A stretch of 59,922 nucleotides of DNA from Candidatus Calditenuaceae archaeon. GTDB lineage: Archaea > Thermoproteota > Nitrososphaeria_A > Caldarchaeales > Calditenuaceae. Under the pieces are notes generated by a model. It did not search any database and was not told the origin of the DNA. It was given only the letters and a program-made list of their open reading frames with translations. The translations under genes and the position numbers were made by a program. Positions 37,977 to 47,738 of this stretch are shown one piece after another (position 1 is the stretch's first letter; each line of letters begins with the position of its first letter). The stretch covers positions 1-59,922 of the forward strand of contig JANXEE010000016.1 of assembly GCA_025058225.1 (NCBI GenBank), written 5' to 3'.

Positions 37977-38753
37977 CTAAAGCGGTCTCCTCAGCCTCAG
38001 GTGCAGGAGCAGGAAGATCACGAACGCGTGTATCAGTGGCGTGAGCCAGAGGAGTACGGTCTCGGGCCAGCTCAGGCCGACGAGTCCAGCTGCACCCTGC
38101 ATCAGCCGGGCGGTAGGGGTCGTTGGCGATAGGAACGCCAGATATCTGAGCTCAGGCCAGGGTATCCTCTCGAGCGGATAGAAAACCGGAGGCAGGTAGG
38201 AGAGGGCACCCGTGAAGATCGGCGAGTAAACCCACAGGTCCCTGATGTCCCTAGCCAATGTGCTGATGTAGTAACCTATCATCGAGACGATCGCCCAGGT
38301 GGTTGTCAGCGCCCCGAGGAAGACCATCCAACTCCATATCTGATTGACCCCGACGAGCGTCCAGAGGAGCACGCCGAAGACCGCCAGTCCAGGCAGCGCG
38401 TTGATCAGGTTCCCCAGAGCGAGGCCCACGGCGTACGGGATAAGGCCTCCCCGGGTCAGCACGAACATCGAATCGATCTTCAGAATGAGCCTGTTGAATG
38501 CTGCGTCTGACTCCATAGTGATGGAGTTCGCGACCACGATGGACATCATACCACCGATCAGCGCGTACGGAACGATCTCGCTTATGCCGTAGACTGAGAG
38601 GAAGAGCAGGAAGGCCATAGGCGCCAGCATCGGCGACAGCGACCAGAAAGGGTTCTGCTTGAAGGGAATGACCCCGAACAGCATCGTCGACGCGTAGATC
38701 GACTTCGCCAGCGTTATCAGACGATCAGCGAGCTCCCTCCTCAATCTGACCAC
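37977..38753 (-). CDS. ABC-2 type transporter permease
   Basis: Six hydrophobic segments; overlaps the adjacent ATP-binding gene. Confidence 0.82.
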   Translation of the reverse strand: MVRLRRELADRLITLAKSIYASTMLFGVIPFKQNPFWSLSPMLAPMAFLLFLSVYGISEIVPYALIGGMMSIVVANSITMESDAAFNRLILKIDSMFVLTRGGLIPYAVGLALGNLINALPGLAVFGVLLWTLVGVNQIWSWMVFLGALTTTWAIVSMIGYYISTLARDIRDLWVYSPIFTGALSYLPPVFYPLERIPWPELRYLAFLSPTTPTARLMQGAAGLVGLSWPETVLLWLTPLIHAFVIFLLLHLRLRRPL

Positions 38754-39639
38754 CCGCGAGAATTACGAACGCGTCCTCGAGTGAGGGTTTGGAGACGTTC
38801 ACCCTCCAGCTCTTTCTGATCGCGAGGTCCGCGAGCTCCCTAGCCCCCGACTCCATGGTCAGCACCCTGAACCGGTCACCTATCCGCCTGACCATTCCGT
38901 ACACACTCAGCTCGGCGGGATCAGCCGCGCCCTCGATGTCGACCCTGTACTCGTATTCGACCGCCCTCATCACGTCTTCCACTTTCCCGGTGGCCACAAT
39001 CCTGCCGGAGTTTATGATTGAGACTTTGTCAGAGATGGTCTCGGCCTCCTCCATGTTATGGGTCGTCACCAGCACAGCCCGTCCTCCCTCAGAAGCCCTC
39101 CTGATCTGCGACCACATCGTTGTCCTAGAGATTGGGTCCAGGCCGATCGTGGGTTCGTCGAGGAAGACGACGTCGGCCTCGGTAGCCATGGCCATCGCGA
39201 CGTAGACTCTCTGCCTCATCCCGGCGGAAAGGTTGCCGCAGACGACGTTCCTCACGTCCCAGAGCTCCATCGCCTCGAGATACTCCCTCGAACGCCTAGC
39301 AGCCTCCTGTCTCGACATCCCCCTAGCGATGAGGTAGTAGTAGACGTGAGCCCACGGCGTAGAGAGGTTGGAGGGCCTGCCCTCCTGGGGTACCACTGCG
39401 ATCCTCCTCCTTATAGAACCTGCCTCGGTGACCACGTCACGCCCCAACACTTTGACCGTACCCCTGCTCGGCTTGAGGAGGGTGCAGGCTATCCTGACGA
39501 ACGTCGTCTTACCGGCACCGTTCCTTCCCAACAACGCGAAGACCTCACCCTCCTCCACCCTCAGGGTCGCACCCTTCAGGACCCAGTTGACGCCGTCGTA
39601 GGTCTTCCAGACCCCTTCCGACTCGACAGCCACACCCAT
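38725..39639 (-). CDS. ABC transporter ATP-binding protein
   Basis: LLGRNGAGKTTFVRI, NLSAGMRQRVYVAMAMA, VVFLDEPTIGLDP. Confidence 0.95.
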   Translation of the reverse strand: MGVAVESEGVWKTYDGVNWVLKGATLRVEEGEVFALLGRNGAGKTTFVRIACTLLKPSRGTVKVLGRDVVTEAGSIRRRIAVVPQEGRPSNLSTPWAHVYYYLIARGMSRQEAARRSREYLEAMELWDVRNVVCGNLSAGMRQRVYVAMAMATEADVVFLDEPTIGLDPISRTTMWSQIRRASEGGRAVLVTTHNMEEAETISDKVSIINSGRIVATGKVEDVMRAVEYEYRVDIEGAADPAELSVYGMVRRIGDRFRVLTMESGARELADLAIRKSWRVNVSKPSLEDAFVILAGGQIEEGAR

Positions 39640-39680
39640 CCGGCTTCAAAAGGTTCGCGGTCCTTAATGAAAGAGATCCG

Positions 39681-40367
39681 TCAGCGTCTCCTGATCAGAG
39701 CGTGTGCAAGCCTTCCCTCCATAATGAACTCAAGGATCTGGTTTCCGGTGATCCTCGACCAGGAACGGACCTCGCGCTCCGAGCCCTCATCAGCTTCCGC
39801 GACCAGGTGAATGACCTGACCGGAGGGAACCTGTTTGATCGCGTCAGAGAGCACGATCAAGGCCTGGCTGCACTCCACGCCGATGGCCGCCATAACGATG
39901 TCCGGGACCTCCTTGAAGCAGACGATGCCCCTACCCTTGATCTCGCCCAGAAGCGCCTCTGCGACCTCGTTGAATGGCTTGAGCCTCTCCAGGTAATTTC
40001 CACCGAGGGGTTTCAACCTCGCTATCCAGCCGCGACCGTAAGGATCTGACTGCGGGAGATGGGGGGTGTTGCTGAGCTCCGCGTTGACCTCGACGATCTC
40101 GACCTTGAAATTCGCCGTGACGTGTCCGACGAATTTCTTCGCCTCAATGAACGCCAGCGACCTGCCCTCCTCGACGACCGTGCCGACCGGTTTCGGTATG
40201 ATGGTCGTTATCTTCCCCCACTTAAACTGGGTCGTGGGGAGGAGTCCCAACTTGAGGACCCCGTCCTCGTCGACGTACCAGCTCTCGTTGCCCGGGTCGT
40301 AAAGCGCCTTCTTGATGAGCGTGCAACCGTTTACGACCAGCGCCTCCTCCCCCTCAACGACGCTCAT
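39681..40367 (-). CDS. GcvH-like lipoyl-carrier domain fused to TusA/SirA-like sulfur-carrier domain
   Basis: N-terminal half: KLGLLPTTQFKWGKITTIIPKPVGTVVEEGRSLAFIEAKKFVGHVTANFKVEIVEVNAELSNTPHLPQSDPYGRGWIARLKP (H-protein with lipoyl-Lys position). C-terminal half: AAIGVECSQALIVLSDAIKQVPSGQVIHLVAEADEGSEREVRSWSRITGNQILEFIMEGRLAHALIRR (TusA-like with its Cys). Confidence 0.8.
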   Translation of the reverse strand: MSVVEGEEALVVNGCTLIKKALYDPGNESWYVDEDGVLKLGLLPTTQFKWGKITTIIPKPVGTVVEEGRSLAFIEAKKFVGHVTANFKVEIVEVNAELSNTPHLPQSDPYGRGWIARLKPLGGNYLERLKPFNEVAEALLGEIKGRGIVCFKEVPDIVMAAIGVECSQALIVLSDAIKQVPSGQVIHLVAEADEGSEREVRSWSRITGNQILEFIMEGRLAHALIRRR

Positions 40368-40485
40368 CCCGACCTACTCACCTCTAGACGGCCGAGTTTT
40401 AAGCCCTGCCGGTCCGTGAAGCGCGCGACCTCGCTTCTCCGCGCCGTGAAAACCGAAAATACCACCAACGGCTGCTAGGCTTGGA

Positions 40486-41775
40486 GTGAGGGTTTACATC
40501 GGAATCGACGACACCGACTCAAAGCGCTCCATGTGCACGACCTATGTCGCTGCCGTCGCGCTCAGGAGGGCCGAGTCTTTAGGCGCCAAAAGGGCCGATC
40601 TCCCCTGGCTTGTGAGACTCAACCCCAACTGTCCATACAAGACCAGGGGGAACGCAGCTACCTGTCTTCCTCTGGAGGTTGAACCTTCGGTCTTCGGGGC
40701 CGTCTGGAACTCGGTGGTGGAGACGGTCAGAGAACTTGCAGACCTTGAAAACGGTGCAGACCCGGGTGTTGCGGCGTTCTCTGAAGAGTCCAGGCCTCTG
40801 CTTGCCGGGCTCTACCTCCGGGCGGTGAGGGAGCTGGTGGAGTTGGAGAGCGTATTAAAGGTCTGCGAGTCCCACGCGATCAGGTACTGGGCATTCGGCG
40901 AGTCCAGAGGGCTTATCGGGGCTGCGGCTGCGGCCGGCGCGAAGGAAGAAACCCTGACCACCTACGAACTCCTAGCCTATCGGACGAGGGCCATGTGGGG
41001 CAAGGAGAGACTCATCGACCCCGAATCCGTCAGGAGGATGGACGAGCTCTTCGGTGGTCAGACCTTCGACAACTACGACTACGACCGTGACGAGGTGAGA
41101 ATTACCCCTCACACCCCCTGCCCCGTTCTTCTGGGTATTAGGTCGACGTGTGTCGAGGTCCTGTCCGAGTCGCTCTCAGTGTTGAGGATCAACGAGCCCC
41201 TTGAGTTCTATGAGGTGTTTAAGACCAATCAAGCCACCGACCTGCACTACGTGGTACGGGATCTGCGCTCAATCAGGCCATTGGAGTCCGTCGTCGTGAG
41301 AGGGCGCGTCGCGAGTGAGCCCAGAGTGACTCCAGGAGGCCACGTCTTCCTCAAGGTCTCTGACGACTCTGGGTCCGTTACTGTAGCGGCCTATGAACCG
41401 ACAGGAGCGTTCAGATGGGTCGTTGCCAGGCTTACGGTAGGCGACGAGGTCGCTGTCTACGGCTCTGTGAAGATAAAGCCAGAGGGCCTCACGCTGAACC
41501 TCGAGAAGCTCCATGTCTTGAAGCTGAAGGAGGTATACGTGGAGCGCGCACCACCATGTCCACTCTGCAAGAAGTCCATGAAGTCGGTCGGGTCACGCAA
41601 GGGATACAGATGTGAGCGATGCGGCTACATTGACCCAAAAGCGACAAAGGTCAGGAAGAGGGTCGATCGGGGTCTGGTCGAGGGCTTCTATGAAGTTACA
41701 GTCACTGCGAGGAGGCACCTCGTAAGGCCACTTTCGCTGAAGGAGTCCGGCCCGAATGATCACCGATCAGCCTGA
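40486..41775 (+). CDS. tiaS: tRNA(Ile2) 2-agmatinylcytidine synthetase
   Basis: IGIDDTDSKRSMCTTYVA, LVRLNPNCPYKTRGNAA, OB-fold, C-terminal zinc ribbon CPLCKKSM...CERCGY. Confidence 0.92.
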   Translation: MRVYIGIDDTDSKRSMCTTYVAAVALRRAESLGAKRADLPWLVRLNPNCPYKTRGNAATCLPLEVEPSVFGAVWNSVVETVRELADLENGADPGVAAFSEESRPLLAGLYLRAVRELVELESVLKVCESHAIRYWAFGESRGLIGAAAAAGAKEETLTTYELLAYRTRAMWGKERLIDPESVRRMDELFGGQTFDNYDYDRDEVRITPHTPCPVLLGIRSTCVEVLSESLSVLRINEPLEFYEVFKTNQATDLHYVVRDLRSIRPLESVVVRGRVASEPRVTPGGHVFLKVSDDSGSVTVAAYEPTGAFRWVVARLTVGDEVAVYGSVKIKPEGLTLNLEKLHVLKLKEVYVERAPPCPLCKKSMKSVGSRKGYRCERCGYIDPKATKVRKRVDRGLVEGFYEVTVTARRHLVRPLSLKESGPNDHRSA

Positions 41776-41966
41776 TCATCCCCAACGCCCTTGGAACCAG
41801 AAAGGAGGGCGAGAAACAACGCGACCACTATCGCGATCGCTATCAGAGGTATCAGCAACCTCAGAGCAACCCGGATTCCGGCGATCAACCCATAGAGGAA
41901 AGTACCAAGCAGCGAGAGCACGGTAACTGATACCGCGATCAGCACGATCAACGCCCTCGGACTCAA
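41760..41966 (-). CDS. small membrane protein
   Basis: 68 aa, two hydrophobic helices. Confidence 0.4.
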   Translation of the reverse strand: MSPRALIVLIAVSVTVLSLLGTFLYGLIAGIRVALRLLIPLIAIAIVVALFLALLSGSKGVGDDQADR

Positions 41967-42198
41967 TCGACCTTACGGTCTCAAAGCGACTGATAAATGG
42001 GATCCCTGAGTGATTAGTAACAGTCGCAGCGACACGAGACATTCAGATAAAGCTCTTGAGTGGGTCCGTTCGAACGATCGAGTGGCGTTCGTTTCACCGA
42101 GATGATCTTAATCTGAGGACGATTGTAGGGCTCGGCAAATGAGTTATGTGCCGCTGAAAGCTTTCTTTAGAGACTCTATCCAAATTACGTGTAGCGGT

Positions 42199-42690
42199 TC
42201 AGGTGACCTTCCTGAAACAGTACCACGTTCTGGATAAGTTTCGTGGGCCGGTGACCTTCATGACATCCCAGACGACTTCATCACCTGGACTCAGTTCTTT
42301 ATAGGAAGCGTTGACTATCACCCCCGAAAGCTGTACGCACCTGCTCGAACAATCTCCGAACCTTGCTACCCCTACGACCAGTGGTAAATACGAATTGTAG
42401 ACGTATGGGGCCCCGACGCGGATCTCGGTGAAGGAGTATAAGGTTCCGCGCTTATCGATATCAACCCATCTCAAGTCGGTTGACCGACAACTCGGACAAA
42501 AAATTCTGGGTGGGTACACGAATGCGTTGCACTTGTCACAAAATGTAGTCGTAAGTCGCCCCCTCTCTAAATTTCTATAAAATTCCAAAATTTTTGTGGA
42601 ATTCGGTCCCTTGCTTTCATTTCTGGACCACAAATCTAGTATCGGTGGGAACTCTATATTATCCGGGACCCGAATTTCAAAGGCGTGCAC
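42199..42690 (-). CDS. Zn-ribbon/OB-fold (DUF35-type) protein, thiolase partner
   Basis: TTFCDKCNAFVYPPRIFCPSCRSTDLRWVDIDKRGTLYSFTEI; next to the thiolase gene. Confidence 0.88.
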   Translation of the reverse strand: MHAFEIRVPDNIEFPPILDLWSRNESKGPNSTKILEFYRNLERGRLTTTFCDKCNAFVYPPRIFCPSCRSTDLRWVDIDKRGTLYSFTEIRVGAPYVYNSYLPLVVGVARFGDCSSRCVQLSGVIVNASYKELSPGDEVVWDVMKVTGPRNLSRTWYCFRKVT

Positions 42691-42696
42691 GTAATG

Positions 42697-43872
42697 TCAC
42701 CTCTTGTTTAAACTGTAAAGCATCAAGTGGTGAGCTACAGCCATGCCACTTAGATTGTGAGCGAGCGCGAGTTCAGCGCCGTTCACCAAGCGACCTCTGG
42801 GAACCTCCCCCCTCATCTGCACTACGGCCTCATAGAGCTGCCTGAGCCCTGTAGCGCCAAGAGGATGACCATTGGACAACAGGCCGCCACTTGGATTTAC
42901 GGGCAGTGTGCCACCTATATGGCTTTGCCCTTCCTCGATGAACTTCCCCCCCTCACCCTTTTTACACAATCCTAATTCTTCATATATCATTATTTCACTG
43001 ATTGTAAAACAGTCATGTACCTCGGCAAAGTCTAAGTCATTGGGAGTTATGCTATAAGTTCTGTACAAATCATTAGCCGCCTCCCTTAGAGAGTGCCACT
43101 GAGTGAAATCGCTCAATGAATTGATGCTGTTGGTGGAGTTGCATCTTTGGACTCCCCCTACGATCCAAACGGGGGCGTCGGTATATTTCCTAACGATGTC
43201 CTCTGAGACTAACAGTGCAACCACCGCACCATCGGTTATTGCAGAGCAATCATATAGTTTCAATGGCGGGGAGACCATCTTTGAGTTCAGAACGTCATCC
43301 ACTGACAACTCCTTTTGAAACTGCGCATATGGGTTGTGCGTTGAGTAGTGAGAGCTTTTCACCCTCACAAGGGCCAGCTGCTCCTCTGTAGTCCCGTACT
43401 CGACCATGTGACGTTGAGCAACCATAGCGAAAAACGGCGGAGCGGTCAGACCGTTCACCCCATCAAACTCCCTGTCGGCTACGTCGATCATAGAGGATTG
43501 AACGTGAAGCATGTCTGTGTTGTTCATCTTCTCTACTCCAACTACTAAGGCGACGTCACTCAAACCCGCAGCGATTGTTGACCACGCAAACCTAATAGCG
43601 GCCTGGCCGCTCGCACAGGCGGCCTCGGTTCTAGCCATCATCTTAGATACCCTGATGCCGAGTAGCTCCGCAACCAAGGGGGCGACATGCGACTGATAGA
43701 CGAACCTCTCGGGTTGTGCAGAACCCACGAACAAGGAATCGATGTCCCTGGGGTCGAGATTTGGAGACCTCTGCAGAAGCGAAACCCAGGCCTCCTGAAC
43801 TAAATCTTTCCATGACGCTTCCCTGACGCCGAATTTAGTTATACCCACATCGGCAACGGCTACTCTGCGCAT
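42697..43872 (-). CDS. thiolase family protein
   Basis: EAACASGQAAIRFAWSTIAAG, VNPSGGLLSNGHPLGATGLRQLYEAV; TATA-like tttaaatat about 30 nt upstream. Confidence 0.92.
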   Translation of the reverse strand: MRRVAVADVGITKFGVREASWKDLVQEAWVSLLQRSPNLDPRDIDSLFVGSAQPERFVYQSHVAPLVAELLGIRVSKMMARTEAACASGQAAIRFAWSTIAAGLSDVALVVGVEKMNNTDMLHVQSSMIDVADREFDGVNGLTAPPFFAMVAQRHMVEYGTTEEQLALVRVKSSHYSTHNPYAQFQKELSVDDVLNSKMVSPPLKLYDCSAITDGAVVALLVSEDIVRKYTDAPVWIVGGVQRCNSTNSINSLSDFTQWHSLREAANDLYRTYSITPNDLDFAEVHDCFTISEIMIYEELGLCKKGEGGKFIEEGQSHIGGTLPVNPSGGLLSNGHPLGATGLRQLYEAVVQMRGEVPRGRLVNGAELALAHNLSGMAVAHHLMLYSLNKR

Positions 43873-43986
43873 GGGATGCTCCTCAACCGGTGTTTTGGTA
43901 ATGATATTTAAACTTGTTTGCCTGCCACGGCTGAGGCTGGAAACTAAGAAAAATATCCAATAAAATGTAGTTACAATAATATAATA

Positions 43987-45297
43987 TTATTTCTCCGGTA
44001 TGAATGGGGTCAGCGGTTTAGTGATGTATATTTGCTTGAGTACCCACGTGGCCCTAGGATTGACCGGCCCAGGATCTCCTCTTTCGAACTGCAACACGGC
44101 CAACCGGGGCTCGCTCCATTCGCCGTTTTCAGTGTAACTCATCGGGAAGACCAACATTGGATTCCTGTACTTCCGAGACCTGATGTCATCGGCGATAACT
44201 GAAGGGTCTACGCTCCTAGTGTGCTTCACCGCATCGACAATCCTGTAAACGGTGATGTAACCCCACACACCGGAGTCCTCCATGTACTTGTTCGTCCTCT
44301 GGTAAAACTTGGTCGCGACCGAGACGTACTCTCTGGAGTTCCTGTCAACGCAGGAGAGGTCCACCACGTTGTTGTATATTTGCTCACCTAGGGTCGAGAC
44401 GTATTGTTCGATGGGATAGAAACCCCCTATGTAGAGTGCCCTGATGCCTTGTTCAAGCCCCTGCTTCGTCAATGCGATTCCGGCCGGAGGGTTACCGTAC
44501 GTTATGATAACCTCCGGATTATTCGCCTGTATTCTCCTGAGATGAGGTGTGAGTTCGGTCGCACCCAGCTGGGACTCCTCGACGGTTAACGTCACTCCCG
44601 GAAGTGAGCCGATGTATTTCACAGCTGCGTCCCTAACGGAAAAGCCCCATTCGTAACTCGCTATGAACACGCTGACGCGCTTGTAACCTCGTTCCCGTAT
44701 GAAGTCGGCCGTTGCCTTCACGAGGATGTCCGCGTTAGGGTTACAACCCCTGAACAGGTACCGCATGTTCAGGTCGGAAAACGCCACCGAACCACCCAAG
44801 TTTATTATTAATGGAATCTTATACTGCTCCGCATAGGGCTTGACTGCTGAAATCAATGCTGAATTGATCAATCCAGCTACGGCTACTACTTTATCGACAT
44901 CGACCAATTTCTGGAAGGCAGCCACGGCCTCCCTCGCGTCATTACGATCGTCCGCCACAACTAACTCAACTCTAGCTCCGTGTACTCCTCCAGCAGCGTT
45001 AATCTCTTCAACCGCCAACCTGGCTGCTTCAAGGTATTGAGTCCCCCATGCGGCGAAGGGACCTGTGAGAGGGGCGAGTATACCGATTTTCACAGTCGTC
45101 GCACCGAGACCGGGTGGTGCCGTAGCCGTAACCTGCATCGTAACAGTCCTGGTCACCTCTCGCTGCACCGTGGTAACGATCGTCTGCTGTGTTCCTGTAC
45201 CCATCGGGTTCGTCGCTAGTATCGCGACGAATATCAGCAGGACAACGATAACGCCGGAGAGCAGGGCGGTTGTCCTACTAACACCTGATTTTTTCAT
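43987..45297 (-). CDS. ABC transporter substrate-binding protein (LivJ / Peripla_BP_6 type)
   Basis: VKIGILAPLTGPFAAWGTQYLEAARLAVEEINAAGGVHGARVELVVADDR; N-terminal TM segment; start MKKSG at 45297 with cataaatatg 26 nt upstream. Confidence 0.9.
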   Translation of the reverse strand: MKKSGVSRTTALLSGVIVVLLIFVAILATNPMGTGTQQTIVTTVQREVTRTVTMQVTATAPPGLGATTVKIGILAPLTGPFAAWGTQYLEAARLAVEEINAAGGVHGARVELVVADDRNDAREAVAAFQKLVDVDKVVAVAGLINSALISAVKPYAEQYKIPLIINLGGSVAFSDLNMRYLFRGCNPNADILVKATADFIRERGYKRVSVFIASYEWGFSVRDAAVKYIGSLPGVTLTVEESQLGATELTPHLRRIQANNPEVIITYGNPPAGIALTKQGLEQGIRALYIGGFYPIEQYVSTLGEQIYNNVVDLSCVDRNSREYVSVATKFYQRTNKYMEDSGVWGYITVYRIVDAVKHTRSVDPSVIADDIRSRKYRNPMLVFPMSYTENGEWSEPRLAVLQFERGDPGPVNPRATWVLKQIYITKPLTPFIPEK

Positions 45298-45531
45298 GGC
45301 GCGTTGATTGGACAGAGACTCATATTTATGTGTATTCCTATCAAATTTAATCGGGGGCCTCAATGTCCCTAACCTAACCTCTGCACCTGACTACTGATGT
45401 AATCTTGTACGGAGTTGAGATTTTCTATCTTACCGAATTTAACGCAAAAAGTGTTTGATTTTCTCGCAGTCAGTCTTCAATGATTCCTAGCTGTAAAAGT
45501 AAACTTAAATATTAGTTTTTTTGCTTCACAA

Positions 45532-47508
45532 ATGATGAATCAATCTAATTCTAAGAAGATTCTGATTATAGGAGTAGGAACTATGGGTAAACAGATCGCC
45601 GTGCAATCGCTCATTGCTGGACATAAGTTGATCCTGGTAGATAATGATGAAAGAGCGTTAAATTCTGCTCAGCAATACATCTCATCGTCGATCAGCAAAC
45701 AACAGCTTCCTGAGAAGAGTCGGGATTTAATGTCGAACATACTAGAATTAGAGAAGTCGATCGATGGGATTCGACATCGTGATCTCGACCTGGTGATTGA
45801 ATGTGTTCCTGAACGGCTGGAACTGAAGCAACGGATCTTCAAAGAATTAGACCAAGTAGTTTCTCAGAGGACCATTTTAGCTTCGAATACATCTTCATAT
45901 AGAATAGCTCATGTCGCGGCTGAATGTTCCGAAGAGAGAAAGAAAAGAGTAGTAGGGCTTCACTTCTTCAATCCATTATCTGTTTTGAGGCTAGTTGAAA
46001 TAATTCCAACCGAAGATACCAGTCAAGATACAGTGGATGAGGCGATTCATTTCGCTAAATCTATTGACAGGATCCCTCTCCTAGTGAGAAAAGACGTTCC
46101 AGCCTTCGTTGTTAACAGGATCTTTCTTAGATTAGCGAACGAGGCGGCGTGGACATTAGAGTCCGGAGAGTGGGGTACACTCGAAATAGATTCGATGTTG
46201 AAGTACAGCTTTGGAATGCCCATGGGGATTTTCGAGTTGCACGACGTCTTGGGCGGAGGATCTATAGATATAACGTTTCACGCGTTATCGTATCTATGGC
46301 AAGAACATGGCGGGATATGGGAAATAGCACCCGTCATAAAGAGGCTCTTTGAAGAGGGGAGGCTCGGGAAGAGGGTCGGGAGAGGGTTTTATGATTGGAA
46401 AGACGGAGAAGTTGAAGTTCCTGCGAGGAGATGGCGCATCAGAGAGCTGTTAAGGGTACTTGCACCGGTGATAAACGAGGCCGCGTGGATACTCGATAAT
46501 GATGTTATTTCAAATCCGGACGATCTGGAAATAGGTGTAATAAACGGATTGAACTTTCCTCGGGGGATATTTCATTTTGCAGACGACGCGGGACTTGACA
46601 AAGTCGTGTCGACACTAACTGAATTATACAATGAAACAGGGAAGCTATGGTACAAACCAAATAACTCTCTGGTTGATTTAGTAAGCGGGAATAAATTAGG
46701 AAGGTCTACCGGCAGCGGATTTTACGATTATCGTATACATTACGAATTTGTGAACGTTGAGACTAAAGAAGGAATCGGTATCTTGACTCTGAACAGACCA
46801 CACAGAGCTAACTCAATAAATTTCACGTTCTTGCGTGAAATATACGACGCTATCAAAAAATTGAACGAATCTAAAGATGTGAAGTGTATAGTCATAACAG
46901 GTGCCGGTAGACATTTTTGCGCGGGAGCGGATGTGTCGAGTTTCCTTTCAGATGAAAGGGATTTGTTGAGCTTCACGAAATTAGGTAATGAAACCTTCGA
47001 TTTCTTAGAAAAGTGCTCTAAAGTTACTATTGCGGCCTTAAACGGGAACGCTATAGGGGGAGGATTAGAGCTCGCGTTAGCCTGTGACCTGAGGATCGCA
47101 AGCTCAACGGTTCAACTTTCACTGCCGGAGACGAAATTAGGAATAGTGCCAGGGTGGGGTGGTATTCAGAGGATGATAAAGCTTCTCGGTTACTCGAGGG
47201 CAAAGTACTACCTCCTCACCGGTAAACCGATCTCCGCCCTTGAGGCAAAACAGTATGGGATTGTAAATGAGGTATTTGAAGAGGGCTCCTTCTGGAACGA
47301 GACTCTGAACGTAGCAGCCGCGATTGCAAAGGGTTCGGCGTCAGCATATGCACTCCTGAAACGAAGTGTGTACCAGTATTTCGATGATAATCTCAAATTG
47401 AATTTAATCAACGAACAGATAGCTCACAACATACTTATGAATGAAGACCCGCTTGAGGGTATAACCGCGTTTAGGTACAAGCGTGATCCTAAATTTAGAG
47501 ACGTTTGA
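45532..47508 (+). CDS. 3-hydroxyacyl-CoA dehydrogenase/enoyl-CoA hydratase fusion
   Basis: IIGVGTMGKQIAVQSLIAGHKLILVDND, GLHFFNPLSVLRLVEII; C-terminal GAGRHFCAGADVSSF, GGGLELALACDLRIASS; TATA-like cttaaatatt at 45504-45513. Confidence 0.94.
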   Translation: MMNQSNSKKILIIGVGTMGKQIAVQSLIAGHKLILVDNDERALNSAQQYISSSISKQQLPEKSRDLMSNILELEKSIDGIRHRDLDLVIECVPERLELKQRIFKELDQVVSQRTILASNTSSYRIAHVAAECSEERKKRVVGLHFFNPLSVLRLVEIIPTEDTSQDTVDEAIHFAKSIDRIPLLVRKDVPAFVVNRIFLRLANEAAWTLESGEWGTLEIDSMLKYSFGMPMGIFELHDVLGGGSIDITFHALSYLWQEHGGIWEIAPVIKRLFEEGRLGKRVGRGFYDWKDGEVEVPARRWRIRELLRVLAPVINEAAWILDNDVISNPDDLEIGVINGLNFPRGIFHFADDAGLDKVVSTLTELYNETGKLWYKPNNSLVDLVSGNKLGRSTGSGFYDYRIHYEFVNVETKEGIGILTLNRPHRANSINFTFLREIYDAIKKLNESKDVKCIVITGAGRHFCAGADVSSFLSDERDLLSFTKLGNETFDFLEKCSKVTIAALNGNAIGGGLELALACDLRIASSTVQLSLPETKLGIVPGWGGIQRMIKLLGYSRAKYYLLTGKPISALEAKQYGIVNEVFEEGSFWNETLNVAAAIAKGSASAYALLKRSVYQYFDDNLKLNLINEQIAHNILMNEDPLEGITAFRYKRDPKFRDV

Positions 47509-47738
47509 TACGATAAAAAAGTACTATTTATTTGCCCTACTAGAGCTGTGAAGCAACGGGCATAATACCATCGAGCGAACAATGGTACCACATCAAATTG
47601 ATCTGAGACACCTAGGCATCTGCTGTATGTAAGCGGTTATGGTTTCAATTACGTTTATTTTTTGATTTGAGTAATGGCTTCGCACACTGATCTATGCGGA
47701 AAAATTAAAATAAAACAATCAGCCTTAAATCCCGTGAA

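Noticed and set aside
42061-42080. CGTTCGAACG palindrome resembling a T-arm
   Set aside because: No T-stem, D-arm or acceptor pairing around it, so not a tRNA.
43975-43991. AATAATAT-A-ATATTATT palindrome
   Set aside because: AT-only low-complexity sequence overlapping a stop codon; likely just an AT-rich gene end.
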